From the NCBI GenBank assembly GCA_030836185.1, contig JAURQH010000107.1:1-53861 (forward strand): a stretch of 53,861 nucleotides of DNA, written 5' to 3'. Numbering within the stretch: position 1 is the stretch's first letter; each line of letters begins with the position of its first letter. The notes under the pieces were generated by a model. It worked only from the letters and a program-made list of their open reading frames with translations, did no database searches and was not told where the DNA came from. Origin of the DNA: Planctomycetota bacterium (GTDB lineage: Bacteria; Planctomycetota; Planctomycetia; Planctomycetales; Planctomycetaceae). Shown here one piece after another: positions 47,101 through 53,861 of the stretch. Made by a program: the position numbers and the translations under genes.

Positions 47101-47265
47101 CTGGCTTTAGTCCCTCTCGTGATCAGCGGCAACTTACCGGGCCACGAGATCGAATACCCAATGGCGTTCGTGATTCTCGGTGGCCTGACCACATCGACGG
47201 TGATGAACCTGTTGGTTCTCCCGGTGCTGTATTCCAAATGGGGCCAAATATCTGCTTCGTCGTGA
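44194..47265 (+). CDS. RND efflux pump, CusA/CzcA-like inner membrane subunit, 1023 aa
   Basis: The pump uses proton influx to export substrates through the tripartite channel. It starts with a membrane helix and [19 protein letters not shown], the family pore-domain start. The TM4 motif is [18 protein letters not shown], with the paired Asp residues used for proton relay in the heavy-metal (HME) type. Two sets of six membrane helices surround two large periplasmic loops, as usual for a chain near 1030 residues. The CzcA/CusA resemblance suggests metal-ion export, but the ion is not predictable by eye. It is last in the three-gene unit. Confidence 0.92.
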   Translation: MNWIVTTALRFRALMLALAITLIVVGVRSADQIPLDVFPEFAPPVVEIQTEAPGISTEEVEALITVPIENSLSGIPYVEAIRSKSVLGLSSVKMIFKRGTDLIIARQLVNERLAQAVPNLPQVSSSPVILPPLSSLSRAMKIGLQSEKLSQMDLTVLSKWTIRPRLMSIPGIANVAIWGDYDRQFQVLIDPDRLQKNGVTMAEVELAVRNATTVGSGGFVDTPNQRFPVRHDSYIKSADDLAQVSVAFRNGSTLRLGDVADVEIGSPPPIGDAIINDVPGIMLIVEKQPWANTLEVTHQVEQAMAELAPGMPNVHVDTTIFRPATFIERALENLSRSLLIGCVLVVVVLIFFLYDWRAAVISSLAIPLSLITAALVLYYRGQTINTMVLAGLIIALGEVVDDAIIDVENILRRLKLNSKLEKPASAFRVVLDASLEVRSAVVYASVIVVLTLVPVFFLEGLAGSFFRPLAASYVLAILASLAVALTITPALSLILLPGAAHRKKDAPLTAGLKAVYRWILPLMMSGSRTVIGTAVILVAGAVCAYPYLGEELLPKFKETDFLMHWVEKPGIGIDAMNRITIRASKELRSIDGVRNFGAHIGRAKVADEVVGPNFTELWISIDEEAPYDETVAKVQEVVDGYPGLYRDLLTYLTERIKEVLSGASGAIVVRIYGPNLDELRGTAEEVAAAMKDIEGVSSLKVEQQVLVPQILVKFLPEKMAEFGLTPAEIINASSTLIKGKKVGEVYEDQMIFDVVLWGEESLRKDIDSLSHLMIETTSGARIPMSEVADIDIVPTPNAIQREKTSRRIDVICNAEGRDLGSVAREIEEKVLANVEFKQGYHPEFLGEYAEAKASKEKLMLLSLFSLSGVFLLLLADFQSMRLALIVFLSLPFALIGGIAGAFLGGGIISLGSLIGFVTVLGVAARNGIMLIGHYQYLQDEEGMPFGRELILKGAEERLAPILMTALTTGLALVPLVISGNLPGHEIEYPMAFVILGGLTTSTVMNLLVLPVLYSKWGQISASS

Positions 47266-47334
47266 TGAATCGAGTCGCTCGCCGAAGAGGCAAGATTGAA
47301 GGCTAAATGCGGCCGAGAATCGAGCTCGGCGCAT

Positions 47335-47374
47335 GAAAAAACCCCACCGAAACGAATTTCGCTCCAGTGAGGTT
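47335..47374 (-). terminator. Rho-independent terminator of the initiator tRNA gene
   Basis: On the minus strand AACCTCACT pairs with GGTGGGGTT (nine pairs, two of them G-T) and is followed by six T. It starts directly after the tRNA 3' end, as expected for a single-tRNA transcript. Confidence 0.75.
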
Positions 47375-47378
47375 CAAA

Positions 47379-47861
<483 letters not shown>

Positions 47862-49214
47862 TCAATTTGCTCCATATCCTTCACTTGTCTCCCGTGGGTG
47901 AAGAGAGTCAGGATTTTCGATCACGTAACGGACCAAATCGACAATTTCGTCTGAAGGAGAATAGTTCCAATTGGGCGATGATATGTCCGCTGAGTTCTTG
48001 AAGAATCCAGATTGAAACTGAATTGGAAGTATTGGCATAAATGTTGCCGCTTCATTATTGTTTTTGATCCGTTTCATAACAAGCAATTTGGAAATATCAA
48101 CACCATCGATGCTGAGGCTTGCTGCTTCACTTTGATTAGAAATTTGTAGATGGACCGTAGAAAGAAGTTGCTGTCGGAGCTTTTCGGCTCCATAACCCAA
48201 ACCCGTCGGAGATTTCACAAACGGATCCCCAGTTCGTTCTAAAAAATTACCACGAAGAAAAGACTTTAGCATCCAATCTGGATATGCATCGAATGAAAAG
48301 GGGGCTTGATTGGTATCAGAGATCAACGTGTGAAGTTGCCCGTCCGATCCAATCAGAACTTGCCGGGTCTGTTCTGAACGATGATCAAGATCAACATACC
48401 AACGGTCGTCACGGATCATTCGTGCGGCAGGAGTCAGTTCCAAACAAATCCAGATGTCTTTCTCACGAAAATAATCGGGCCATTCGACATTCAAATGCGC
48501 TGGACTCATTTTCGCTTTTTTCTTCGGGCAAGTCACTGTCAGGTCAAATGCAGACCCCACCTTGCCGACAATCTCTTCCTTGAATTCTTCACCCCAACTC
48601 ATCGCGACAGAGAGTTTCATATTTCCCGGTTTCACAAGACCGAAATTGACCAGTCCCATTTTTTGGGGTGAGAGTGTTATTGATGAAGTCTTGTTAGAAC
48701 CCAAAAGATTTTGTCCACTCAGAGTGACCTGAATAGACCGATCCGTCACGGGTTCGCCATCTTCATATTCCAGCTTGACCGTCACCGGGATCCAGTCCAG
48801 ATATTTCATCTGTTCGTCATTGGAAGTCGATTTCACCTGCTCGCTCAATTCACGAACTTCTGCAATCAAACCCATGGTCAAGGTTTGGCTGGCATACATG
48901 GTTTGCAGGATCGAGTAGGCACCGAAGATCGAGCAGGCTCAAAGTACCGCGACGAAGCCGAGACTAATGCGTTGAATCATGATCTTGCCCCACATGGCGT
49001 CCCACCAGAGTTGGCAGGCGATGGTTGCTGGATTTCCAAAACGCGAGAGAACCAACTCTCGCGCGGCCTCTTCGCCTTTGCCTTGAATCTGTTCGTGTTC
49101 GAGTGACGATTGCAGATGGTCGTGCAGTTCATCGAGAATATCACTGCGCAACATCGGCGGTTCATCGGGCCTAGGTGCGGGTAGGTCGTTCGAGATGTCT
49201 TCAGGCCATTCCAT
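47862..49214 (-). pseudogene. PadR-associated membrane protein, interrupted by an in-frame TGA
   Basis: The ATG at 49214 opens a domain MEWPEDISNDLPAPRPDEP with LRSDILDELHDHLQSSLEHE and FGNPATIACQLWWDAMWGK, a planctomycete-type prefix found in proteins encoded next to PadR regulators. It enters a membrane helix (QRISLGFVAVL) and meets a TGA at 48939-48941. The same frame continues as ACSIFGAYSILQTMYASQ and then a long soluble region with beta-rich segments to 47862. The helix is hydrophobic on both sides of the stop, so the TGA most likely replaces a sense codon such as TGG. A second product starting at 48899 is possible. The start overlaps the padR stop by 14 nt. Confidence 0.75.
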
Positions 49215-49533
49215 AATTGAACCCCAGCACATCGTTGACGCCGTTCGAAAACTGCTTCCACTCGTCTCGCTTTGCTGCTAATGCCTTCTTCCCGGCGGCA
49301 GTCAGCTTGTAGTATTTGCGTCGTCGGCCGTCGGCTTCTTCCCAATAAGAGGCAAGCAACTTCTGGCGTTCCAGGCGGTGTAATGCCGGGTAGAGGCTGC
49401 CCTCTTTCAATTCGAAAGTCCCTTGCGAACGCTCTAACACAGAGCGAACGATGCGATAGCCGTAAAGATTGGCTTCGGATAAAACTTCAAGAATCAGCAT
49501 CTCGACGGTGCCGGAAAGTAATCGTGAATCCAT
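49201..49533 (-). CDS. PadR-family transcriptional regulator, 110 aa
   Basis: PadR proteins are small winged-helix regulators. The sequence MDSRLLSGTVEMLILEVLSE and the wing region GTFELKEGSLYPALHRLERQKLL followed by YYKLTAAGKKALA are diagnostic. The C-terminal helix needed for dimerisation is short, giving the compact subfamily common in planctomycetes. I chose the ATG at 49533 with GAGG 8 nt upstream. A sigma-70-like promoter with TAGGTAT-type sites lies just upstream, so self-regulation is likely. The downstream membrane protein overlaps its stop and is probably co-transcribed. Confidence 0.92.
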   Translation of the reverse strand: MDSRLLSGTVEMLILEVLSEANLYGYRIVRSVLERSQGTFELKEGSLYPALHRLERQKLLASYWEEADGRRRKYYKLTAAGKKALAAKRDEWKQFSNGVNDVLGFNYGMA

Positions 49534-49545
49534 AACTTCGTCCTC

Positions 49546-49587
49546 ATACCTAGCGTGATTAGGTATTAGCATAGCCTGACTAGGTAT
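49546..49587 (-). promoter_or_regulatory. Candidate PadR operator
   Basis: ATACCTA (49546-49552) and TAGGTAT (49560-49566) form a perfect 7-bp inverted repeat with a 7-nt spacer. A third half-site TAGGTAT lies at 49581-49587, exactly 21 nt (two helical turns) from the second. The sites lie downstream of the -10 and between the -10 and -35, ideal for repression. Confidence 0.6.
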
Positions 49588-49596
49588 GGCGGTCAA
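49568..49596 (-). promoter_or_regulatory. Candidate sigma-70 promoter of padR
   Basis: TTGACC (49591-49596) and TATGCT (49568-49573), read on the minus strand, are 17 nt apart. The expected start lies near 49560, inside the inverted repeat of the operator. Confidence 0.6.
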
Positions 49597-49691
49597 GAAG
49601 AATTTCAGGGACTTGATAAAATAGACGGTGAACATGTCGCTGAATTCGCAAGAATTCAGACGAAATGCGTGGGCAGGGTTGATCCTTCTGA

Positions 49692-49750
49692 GCTCTTGCG
49701 AGCCCAGCTACGGGAGAGGGGGATGTCGATCATTCTGGACTCTTGCGAGT
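49692..49750. repeat. Two short hairpins with compensatory stem changes
   Basis: GCTCTTGCGAGC (49692-49703) and ACTCTTGCGAGT (49739-49750) have the same TTGC loop and a 4-bp stem in which the outer pair changes from G-C to A-T on both sides. The flanks AGCTACGGG and CAGTAGG also look related. They lie between padR and the metal transporter operon. The sequence resembles planctomycete intergenic repeats. Confidence 0.4.
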
Positions 49751-49780
49751 CTCAGTAGGTCGGGGACTTGATCGAAGCTT

Positions 49781-51235
49781 TCAAATCGCGTGGGGACTGT
49801 CGGGGACGCGAAGATGCGGGTACTGCTGACCGAGTGCCGTTTCTAATTCTTCCAGCACTTCGGGAGAGAGAACGTGCTCGATCATGTCGGCGTCGCGGTC
49901 CACATGACTGGGAGCAATCTCGGCATAGCGGATGAGAAACAATTCCCACATGCGATGATTTCGGGCCGCGCGGACGGCTTTTGTCGCGCCTTCGGCAGTC
50001 AGTTGATAGCCGGCTTCTCCTTGACGTATCAGTAAGTCGTCTCGAATCGCCCGGTTCAGCAGAGATTGTACGCGGGCCGGTTTCCAGGTTCGTCGCGACA
50101 GTAACGAATTGAGAGTCAACATGCGGTCGGTCATTTGATCGCTGTGTAACATCATCCCCTCTGGGAGATTTTGCTCCAGGTGCTCGTAACAGGCACGCAG
50201 CAGATCGAGTCGGCCATGACGAATTCGAGAAATTCGCAGGCGTCTTAATCGTGTGATGACGCCTCGTTGAGTCCCGAAGAGCATACTGATGGTGAACAGT
50301 AGAGATCCCGAAAGCACAATCATGGGGCCAGTGGATAGCAGTGGAAATGTTGCTGACAAAATCACACCCGCGATTGCGCTGACGCCTCCGATGGCAGCCG
50401 AAATCCAGGACATGGTGCGCAGTGAGTCGGTCCAGAACCGTGCGGCTGCTGCGGGAATGACGGGCAAAGCGACGACGAGTAGTAGGCCGACCGATTGCAG
50501 GCCAATCACCGTGACCAGCACAATGAGCCCCATCAATAAACTGTCTAACAACAACACCGGCCAACCCTGGGCATGGGCGAACTCCTGATCGAATGAAAGG
50601 ATTGTCATCTCTTTGAACAGAAAGACGGTCACGAGAATAACCAATACAGCGAGACCGGCGAACAGCTTGACATCGTTGGCGAGTAACGAAGATGTTTTGC
50701 CGAACACGAATTGATGCAGGCCAGCCGCGTTCCCGGTACTCATGCGTTGCACAATCGTGAAGAGTGCGACTCCCACGCCGAAGAAAATACTCAGCACAAT
50801 GGCGAGAGCCGCGTCGTCTTTAATGCGTGTGTAATGCTTGATGGCGAGGGTACACAAGGCACCGCACAACCCACTGACAAAAGCCCCCGTTAATAATCCC
50901 GGAAGTGATTTTCCGCTACCCGGTTCGATCGATTCCATCACAAGGTACGCAATACCGATGCCCGGCAGAGAGGCGTGACCAACAACATCGCCGACCAGCG
51001 ACCGCTTGCGTAACAGCATAAACGTGCCGACAACTCCTCCCGAGATGCCGAGGAGGCAGGTTCCCATCAAGACAATACGAGTATTGTAATCTTGCAGTGA
51101 GAGCGTTCTGATCAGTCGATCAGAGACGCTGCGTGTTTCTTGTGCCAACAGATCACTGGGCGAGAAAATTGCGATGACGACCAGCAGAAACAAGATCGTT
51201 TTGAAGAATGACATGCTGCGAGAGACACCCGTCAT
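49781..51235 (-). CDS. Metal ABC transporter permease fused to a DtxR/MntR-like domain, 484 aa
   Basis: The N-terminal part (about 1-330) is an ABC-3 type permease with signal-like start, [20 protein letters not shown] and the EFAHAQGWP loop that contacts the ATPase. The C-terminal part (about 345-484) reads as a DtxR/MntR regulator: a winged helix with [20 protein letters not shown] and YQLTAEG, then [12 protein letters not shown] and [12 protein letters not shown]. The residues H, D, E and H occupy the positions of the MntR metal ligands. The permease would import Mn, Fe or Zn, and the fused domain could sense metal at the membrane. Such fusions occur in planctomycetes. The start overlaps the ATPase stop as ATGA. 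Confidence 0.88.
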   Translation of the reverse strand: MTGVSRSMSFFKTILFLLVVIAIFSPSDLLAQETRSVSDRLIRTLSLQDYNTRIVLMGTCLLGISGGVVGTFMLLRKRSLVGDVVGHASLPGIGIAYLVMESIEPGSGKSLPGLLTGAFVSGLCGALCTLAIKHYTRIKDDAALAIVLSIFFGVGVALFTIVQRMSTGNAAGLHQFVFGKTSSLLANDVKLFAGLAVLVILVTVFLFKEMTILSFDQEFAHAQGWPVLLLDSLLMGLIVLVTVIGLQSVGLLLVVALPVIPAAAARFWTDSLRTMSWISAAIGGVSAIAGVILSATFPLLSTGPMIVLSGSLLFTISMLFGTQRGVITRLRRLRISRIRHGRLDLLRACYEHLEQNLPEGMMLHSDQMTDRMLTLNSLLSRRTWKPARVQSLLNRAIRDDLLIRQGEAGYQLTAEGATKAVRAARNHRMWELFLIRYAEIAPSHVDRDADMIEHVLSPEVLEELETALGQQYPHLRVPDSPHAI

Positions 51236-52038
51236 TCTCCCATCTCCGAGAGTTTCATACGGTGCCCGACTTGTTCCAACAGTGCCAGTTTACCGCCGTA
51301 AGTGGCCCGCAGGTTGTCTTCTGTAAACACTTCTTCCACTGCACCAGCCGCCACGATTCGCATATTGAGCAGCATCACTTCATCAAAATACTCTGTGACG
51401 GTTTGCAAGTCATGATGGACAACTAATGCCGTCTTTCCTGCCGAACGTAACTCACGCAAGAGATCGACAATGGCTCGTTCGGTGGCTGCATCGACGCCAA
51501 TGAACGGTTCATCCATCAGATACAGGTCGGCGTCTTGTACCAATGCTCGTGCGAGAAAGACGCGCTGTTGTTGGCCTCCCGAAAGCTGACTGATTTGCCG
51601 GTCGGCATAATCAACCAGGCCCACTCGGTCGAGTGCTTCGAGAGCCTGCTGTTTGTATTTCTTCGTGACCGGACGGAACCAACCGATTTTACGATACAGC
51701 CCCATCTCGACGACTTGTCGCGCGCTGACGGGAAAGTCCCAATCGACCGAACCACGTTGCGGGACATACGCAATCCGCTGACGTTCTTTGCCATATGGCT
51801 GGCCGAACATCAAGACCATTCCCGAGATACGAGGAACCAGATCGAGGGCCGCTTTGATGAGCGTACTTTTCCCCGCACCGTTAGGGCCGACGATGGCGAC
51901 GAGTTTCCCGGCGGGCGCATCGTAATCAATGTCCCACAAAACCGGCTTTCGCTGATAGGCAACCGTCATGTCGTGAATTGATAGCGGAGAGGAGGCCGGA
52001 TGCTCGGCCCGCATTTGTTCGAGTTGTGATTGTGACAT
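51232..52038 (-). CDS. Metal ABC transporter ATP-binding protein, 268 aa
   Basis: This ATPase powers the metal uptake permease encoded next. It shows Walker [10 protein letters not shown], a [12 protein letters not shown]-loop region typical of Mn/Zn systems, signature [15 protein letters not shown], and Walker [11 protein letters not shown]. The H-loop is VVHHD. It lies 36 nt after the binding-protein gene and overlaps the permease by 4 nt. The C-terminus ends after the usual alpha/beta core. Confidence 0.94.
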   Translation of the reverse strand: MSQSQLEQMRAEHPASSPLSIHDMTVAYQRKPVLWDIDYDAPAGKLVAIVGPNGAGKSTLIKAALDLVPRISGMVLMFGQPYGKERQRIAYVPQRGSVDWDFPVSARQVVEMGLYRKIGWFRPVTKKYKQQALEALDRVGLVDYADRQISQLSGGQQQRVFLARALVQDADLYLMDEPFIGVDAATERAIVDLLRELRSAGKTALVVHHDLQTVTEYFDEVMLLNMRIVAAGAVEEVFTEDNLRATYGGKLALLEQVGHRMKLSEMGE

Positions 52039-52074
52039 AACATTGATTTCCGTTGAAAGAAAATCAGACCTCTC

Positions 52075-53061
52075 TTATTCCGCGGTTTTCAACTTCCCCT
52101 GAAAACCGTCTTCCGGTGCATCTCCCCCCAGAGCGCGGGTGATTGTCGTCGCGTTGTGATCCATCATGCCGAGGTATGTACCGGTATAACTTCCCGCCGC
52201 CCCCATCGCATCCGAGAAGAGTTCACCACCGATGACCACTTTATGTCCGCGACTTTCACATCCTTCTAACAGTGCCTTGATCCCTTCCTGGTTCACGCTG
52301 CTCTCAACAAAGATTGCTTGAATCTTACGCTCGACCAGAAAACTGACCAGTTGATTCACATCATCGACACTCGCTTCGGCTTCGGTGGTGATTCCTTGCA
52401 AGGCTTTCACGGGAATGTCATACGCCGTCGAAAAATATCCAAATGCATCATGAGCCGTAATCAAAACTCGTGACGATTCAGGAATCGTCGCGATGGCTGT
52501 CTTTGTGTATTCATGCAACTCGGCAAGTTTGGCTCGATAGGTTTTCGCGTTGGCTCGATAGTCGTTTGCGTGAGCGGGATCGAAGTCGGCCAGCTTGTCA
52601 GCGACAAACTCGACACACTCCGACCACATCGAAACATCCATCCAGACATGGGGGTCGTAGTGACCGGAGAATTCGGGAGGTTCGTGTAGTTGTGCGGTAT
52701 CGAGTCCTTCCGTCACCGGGAAGACCGGAATGTTGGCCCGTCCAACTTTCACGAACGCATCCGTCATCCGTCCTTCAAGCATCAAACCGACATAGAAAAC
52801 GATGTCCGCGACGAACAGCGTATTCATATCGTCGCGAGTCGGCTTATAGAGATGCGGGTCGACTCCTTCATTCATCAGGCCGACAACTTCTGCATGTTCG
52901 CCGGCGACTTGCCGAACGATGTCGGTCACCATGCAACAGGTCGTGACGATTTTGTACGGCTGCGATGGATCGCGATCTGATTTTTGATCAGAGGAGGAGT
53001 GACAGCCGAACTGAGAGAGAGTCATCAGAAGTGTACTGATGGCGACGTAACAATAACGCAT
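52075..53061 (-). CDS. Metal ABC transporter substrate-binding lipoprotein (TroA/MntA-like), 328 aa
   Basis: The protein binds the metal outside the inner membrane. A lipoprotein signal ends SQFGC. The cluster A-I fold has its metal ligands in the usual places: the first His in GVDPHLYKPT, the second in HYDPHVWMD, an acid in IFVESSV and an Asp in GGELFSDAMG. The His-His-Glu-Asp set fits Mn or Fe uptake better than Zn, where a third His replaces the Glu. No His-rich loop is seen, which also argues against Zn. An AGGA site lies about 10 nt before the ATG at 53061. It is the first gene of the three-gene operon. Confidence 0.9.
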   Translation of the reverse strand: MRYCYVAISTLLMTLSQFGCHSSSDQKSDRDPSQPYKIVTTCCMVTDIVRQVAGEHAEVVGLMNEGVDPHLYKPTRDDMNTLFVADIVFYVGLMLEGRMTDAFVKVGRANIPVFPVTEGLDTAQLHEPPEFSGHYDPHVWMDVSMWSECVEFVADKLADFDPAHANDYRANAKTYRAKLAELHEYTKTAIATIPESSRVLITAHDAFGYFSTAYDIPVKALQGITTEAEASVDDVNQLVSFLVERKIQAIFVESSVNQEGIKALLEGCESRGHKVVIGGELFSDAMGAAGSYTGTYLGMMDHNATTITRALGGDAPEDGFQGKLKTAE

Positions 53062-53089
53062 TCAATGAGTTCCTACAATCATGATAAAT

Positions 53090-53107
53090 ATTTTGACTCA
53101 TCAAAAT
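53090..53107. promoter_or_regulatory. Perfect 7-4-7 palindrome at the metal uptake promoter
   Basis: ATTTTGA-CTCA-TCAAAAT is a perfect palindrome with a 4-nt centre. It overlaps the end of the -10 and the expected transcription start of the operon. The form resembles DtxR/MntR-type operators, though it does not match the MntR box of Bacillus exactly. Confidence 0.6.
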
Positions 53108-53135
53108 CATAGGGTCATTCGGGTGTTCGTGTCAA
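53106..53135 (-). promoter_or_regulatory. Sigma-70-like promoter of the metal uptake operon
   Basis: On the minus strand a perfect TTGACA (53130-53135) and TATGAT (53106-53111) are 18 nt apart. This is the best promoter in the window. The palindrome begins inside the -10. Confidence 0.7.
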
Positions 53136-53154
53136 GGAGCGGCGTTGGTGAATG

Positions 53155-53184
53155 AAAAAAGCTCCGAGTGATGACACCCGGAGC
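53155..53184 (-). terminator. Rho-independent terminator of the vWA protein gene
   Basis: GCTCCG and CGGAGC form the base of a hairpin with an inner GTG-CAC set, and on the minus strand TTTTTT follows. It lies about 33 nt after the stop of the vWA gene and just upstream of the metal operon promoter. Confidence 0.85.
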
Positions 53185-53216
53185 GATGTTCTCTGTTCTG
53201 AAATAAATCTGCCACA

Positions 53217-53861
53217 TCACTTCCGTTGGTCGAGACGTTTTGCCAGTTTGACCAGTTCGACGAATTCGCGGCGGTAGCTTTCCGGGTTGTCACCCAGAGA
53301 CTCTTCTGCGATCTCCAGGACGCTGTCGTAGTTCGCATGACCAACATACTTTGAGCCTCGCAGAATCATCCCGAAAGAGGCGACTGACGCCGCAAACCGA
53401 AAGTCTCGTGACTGACGAGCCAGTTGTTCAGTTTTATTGGCGACATTCATCTTCAACAAAGCGCTGTGGTCTTCGTCCGGTTTCTTGTACCGCAATTTGA
53501 CGACCATCATGTCCCCTGCTTTAGCAGCTTTGGTCGGCTTCAACGGTTTCTGGAACTCCAGGTCGTCGACTTCTTTATCAACCGCCTCGCTGGCGGGGAT
53601 CAGTTCATAGAACGCCGTGACCGTATGGCCGGCACCAATTTCTCCTGCGTCTTTAGCATCGTCATTGAAGTCGCGAGCGGCGAGAATGCGGTTTTCGTAG
53701 CCGATCAATCGATACGCGGATACTTCGAGAGGATTGAATTCGAGTTGCAGCTTCACATCTTTGGCGATGGTGTGCAGCGTGCTGCCCATTTCGTCGATCA
53801 ACACCTTGCGTCCTTCCTGCAACGTGTCGATGTAGGAGTAGTTGCCGTTCCCTTTGTCGGC
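53217..53861 (-). CDS. vWA/DUF3520 protein (YfbK-like), C-terminal part, cut by the window edge
   Basis: The frame is open to the right edge and reads ADKGNGNYSYIDTL, the strand after the MIDAS domain in YfbK-like von Willebrand factor A proteins. DUF3520 follows: KLQLEFNPLEVSAYRLIGYENR, RDFNDDAKDAGEIGAGHTVTA and a C-terminal helical region. The MIDAS DxSxS motif would lie outside the window. Such proteins are usually exported or membrane-bound. A strong terminator follows the stop. Confidence 0.9.
   Translation of the reverse strand, partial: ADKGNGNYSYIDTLQEGRKVLIDEMGSTLHTIAKDVKLQLEFNPLEVSAYRLIGYENRILAARDFNDDAKDAGEIGAGHTVTAFYELIPASEAVDKEVDDLEFQKPLKPTKAAKAGDMMVVKLRYKKPDEDHSALLKMNVANKTEQLARQSRDFRFAASVASFGMILRGSKYVGHANYDSVLEIAEESLGDNPESYRREFVELVKLAKRLDQRK

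Noticed and set aside
48939-48941. TGA in the PadR-linked membrane protein as a selenocysteine codon
   Set aside because: It falls inside a membrane helix, no redox motif surrounds it and no SECIS-like hairpin is evident just downstream. A nonsense change or error is simpler.
49752-50564. Minus-strand frame of 270 codons overlapping the metal permease in another frame
   Set aside because: It is Arg/Ser/His-rich and low in hydrophobic order, as expected of a shadow of the membrane protein.

Overview
The window looks like chromosomal DNA from a member of the Planctomycetota, probably a marine or freshwater Planctomycetaceae relative of Gimesia or Rubinisphaera. The evidence is family content: a tandem-fused double UvrA, a DUF1559 pilin-like protein, a PEP-CTERM protein, Tat-exported Gfo/Idh/MocA and beta-propeller proteins, a PadR regulator paired with a membrane protein, a Trx-like/CxxCH/PDZ lipoprotein family and a YfbK-like vWA protein. 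No phage, transposase, rRNA operon or CRISPR array is visible.

Layout. 1-2.0 kb: intergenic repeats, two small membrane proteins, a DinB-like remnant and a lysine-tailed small protein. 2.2-9.1 kb: a 2294-residue double UvrA with an extra C-terminal repeat region. 9.2-10.0 kb: a two-gene HEPN-like module. 10.1-16.5 kb, minus strand: a cytoplasmic histidine kinase, two tandem disrupted Trx/PDZ lipoprotein genes and a MacB/LolD-type ABC pair. 16.6-18.6 kb: a dnaJ-like gene, a small membrane protein, rnpA and yidD. 18.6-22.1 kb, minus strand: an FAD oxidoreductase plus MnmM pair (probable wobble-uridine tRNA modification), an HPF-like protein, a SEC-C protein and a glycosyltransferase-like protein. 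22.5-25.6 kb: a LuxE-like ligase and an acyl reductase-like dehydrogenase, split by a GxxExxY cassette bounded by inverted repeats.

25.6-30.3 kb is an accessory stretch: hairpin repeats, a PD-(D/E)XK-like protein, DUF2442/DUF4160, a small helical protein with a nucleotidyltransferase, and three copies of a dispersed repeat around them. 29.0-39.4 kb holds secreted or envelope proteins: two esterase-like hydrolases, a Gfo/Idh/MocA oxidoreductase, a GT-C-like membrane protein, a PEP-CTERM protein, a frameshifted DUF1559 gene and a Tat-exported beta-propeller protein. 39.5-41.1 kb has two unknown proteins. 41.3-47.3 kb encodes a tripartite RND efflux system (outer membrane lipoprotein, adaptor, pump). 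An initiator tRNA-Met with its own promoter and terminator follows on the minus strand. 47.9-49.5 kb is a PadR gene with an operator-like promoter and a disrupted membrane protein. 49.8-53.1 kb is a Mn/Fe/Zn-type ABC uptake operon whose permease carries a C-terminal DtxR/MntR-like domain and whose promoter carries a perfect palindrome. The window ends inside a vWA protein gene.

Four genes are disrupted relative to their own homologous continuation: 11141-12614 (two frameshifts), 12741-14210 (in-frame TAA), 34610-35522 (one frameshift) and 47862-49214 (in-frame TGA). Either the sequence has residual errors or these families are decaying; the sequence alone cannot decide. The most interesting signals are the UvrA C-terminal repeat, the permease-repressor fusion with its promoter palindrome, the GxxExxY cassette, the HEPN-like pair and the FAD enzyme-MnmM pair.
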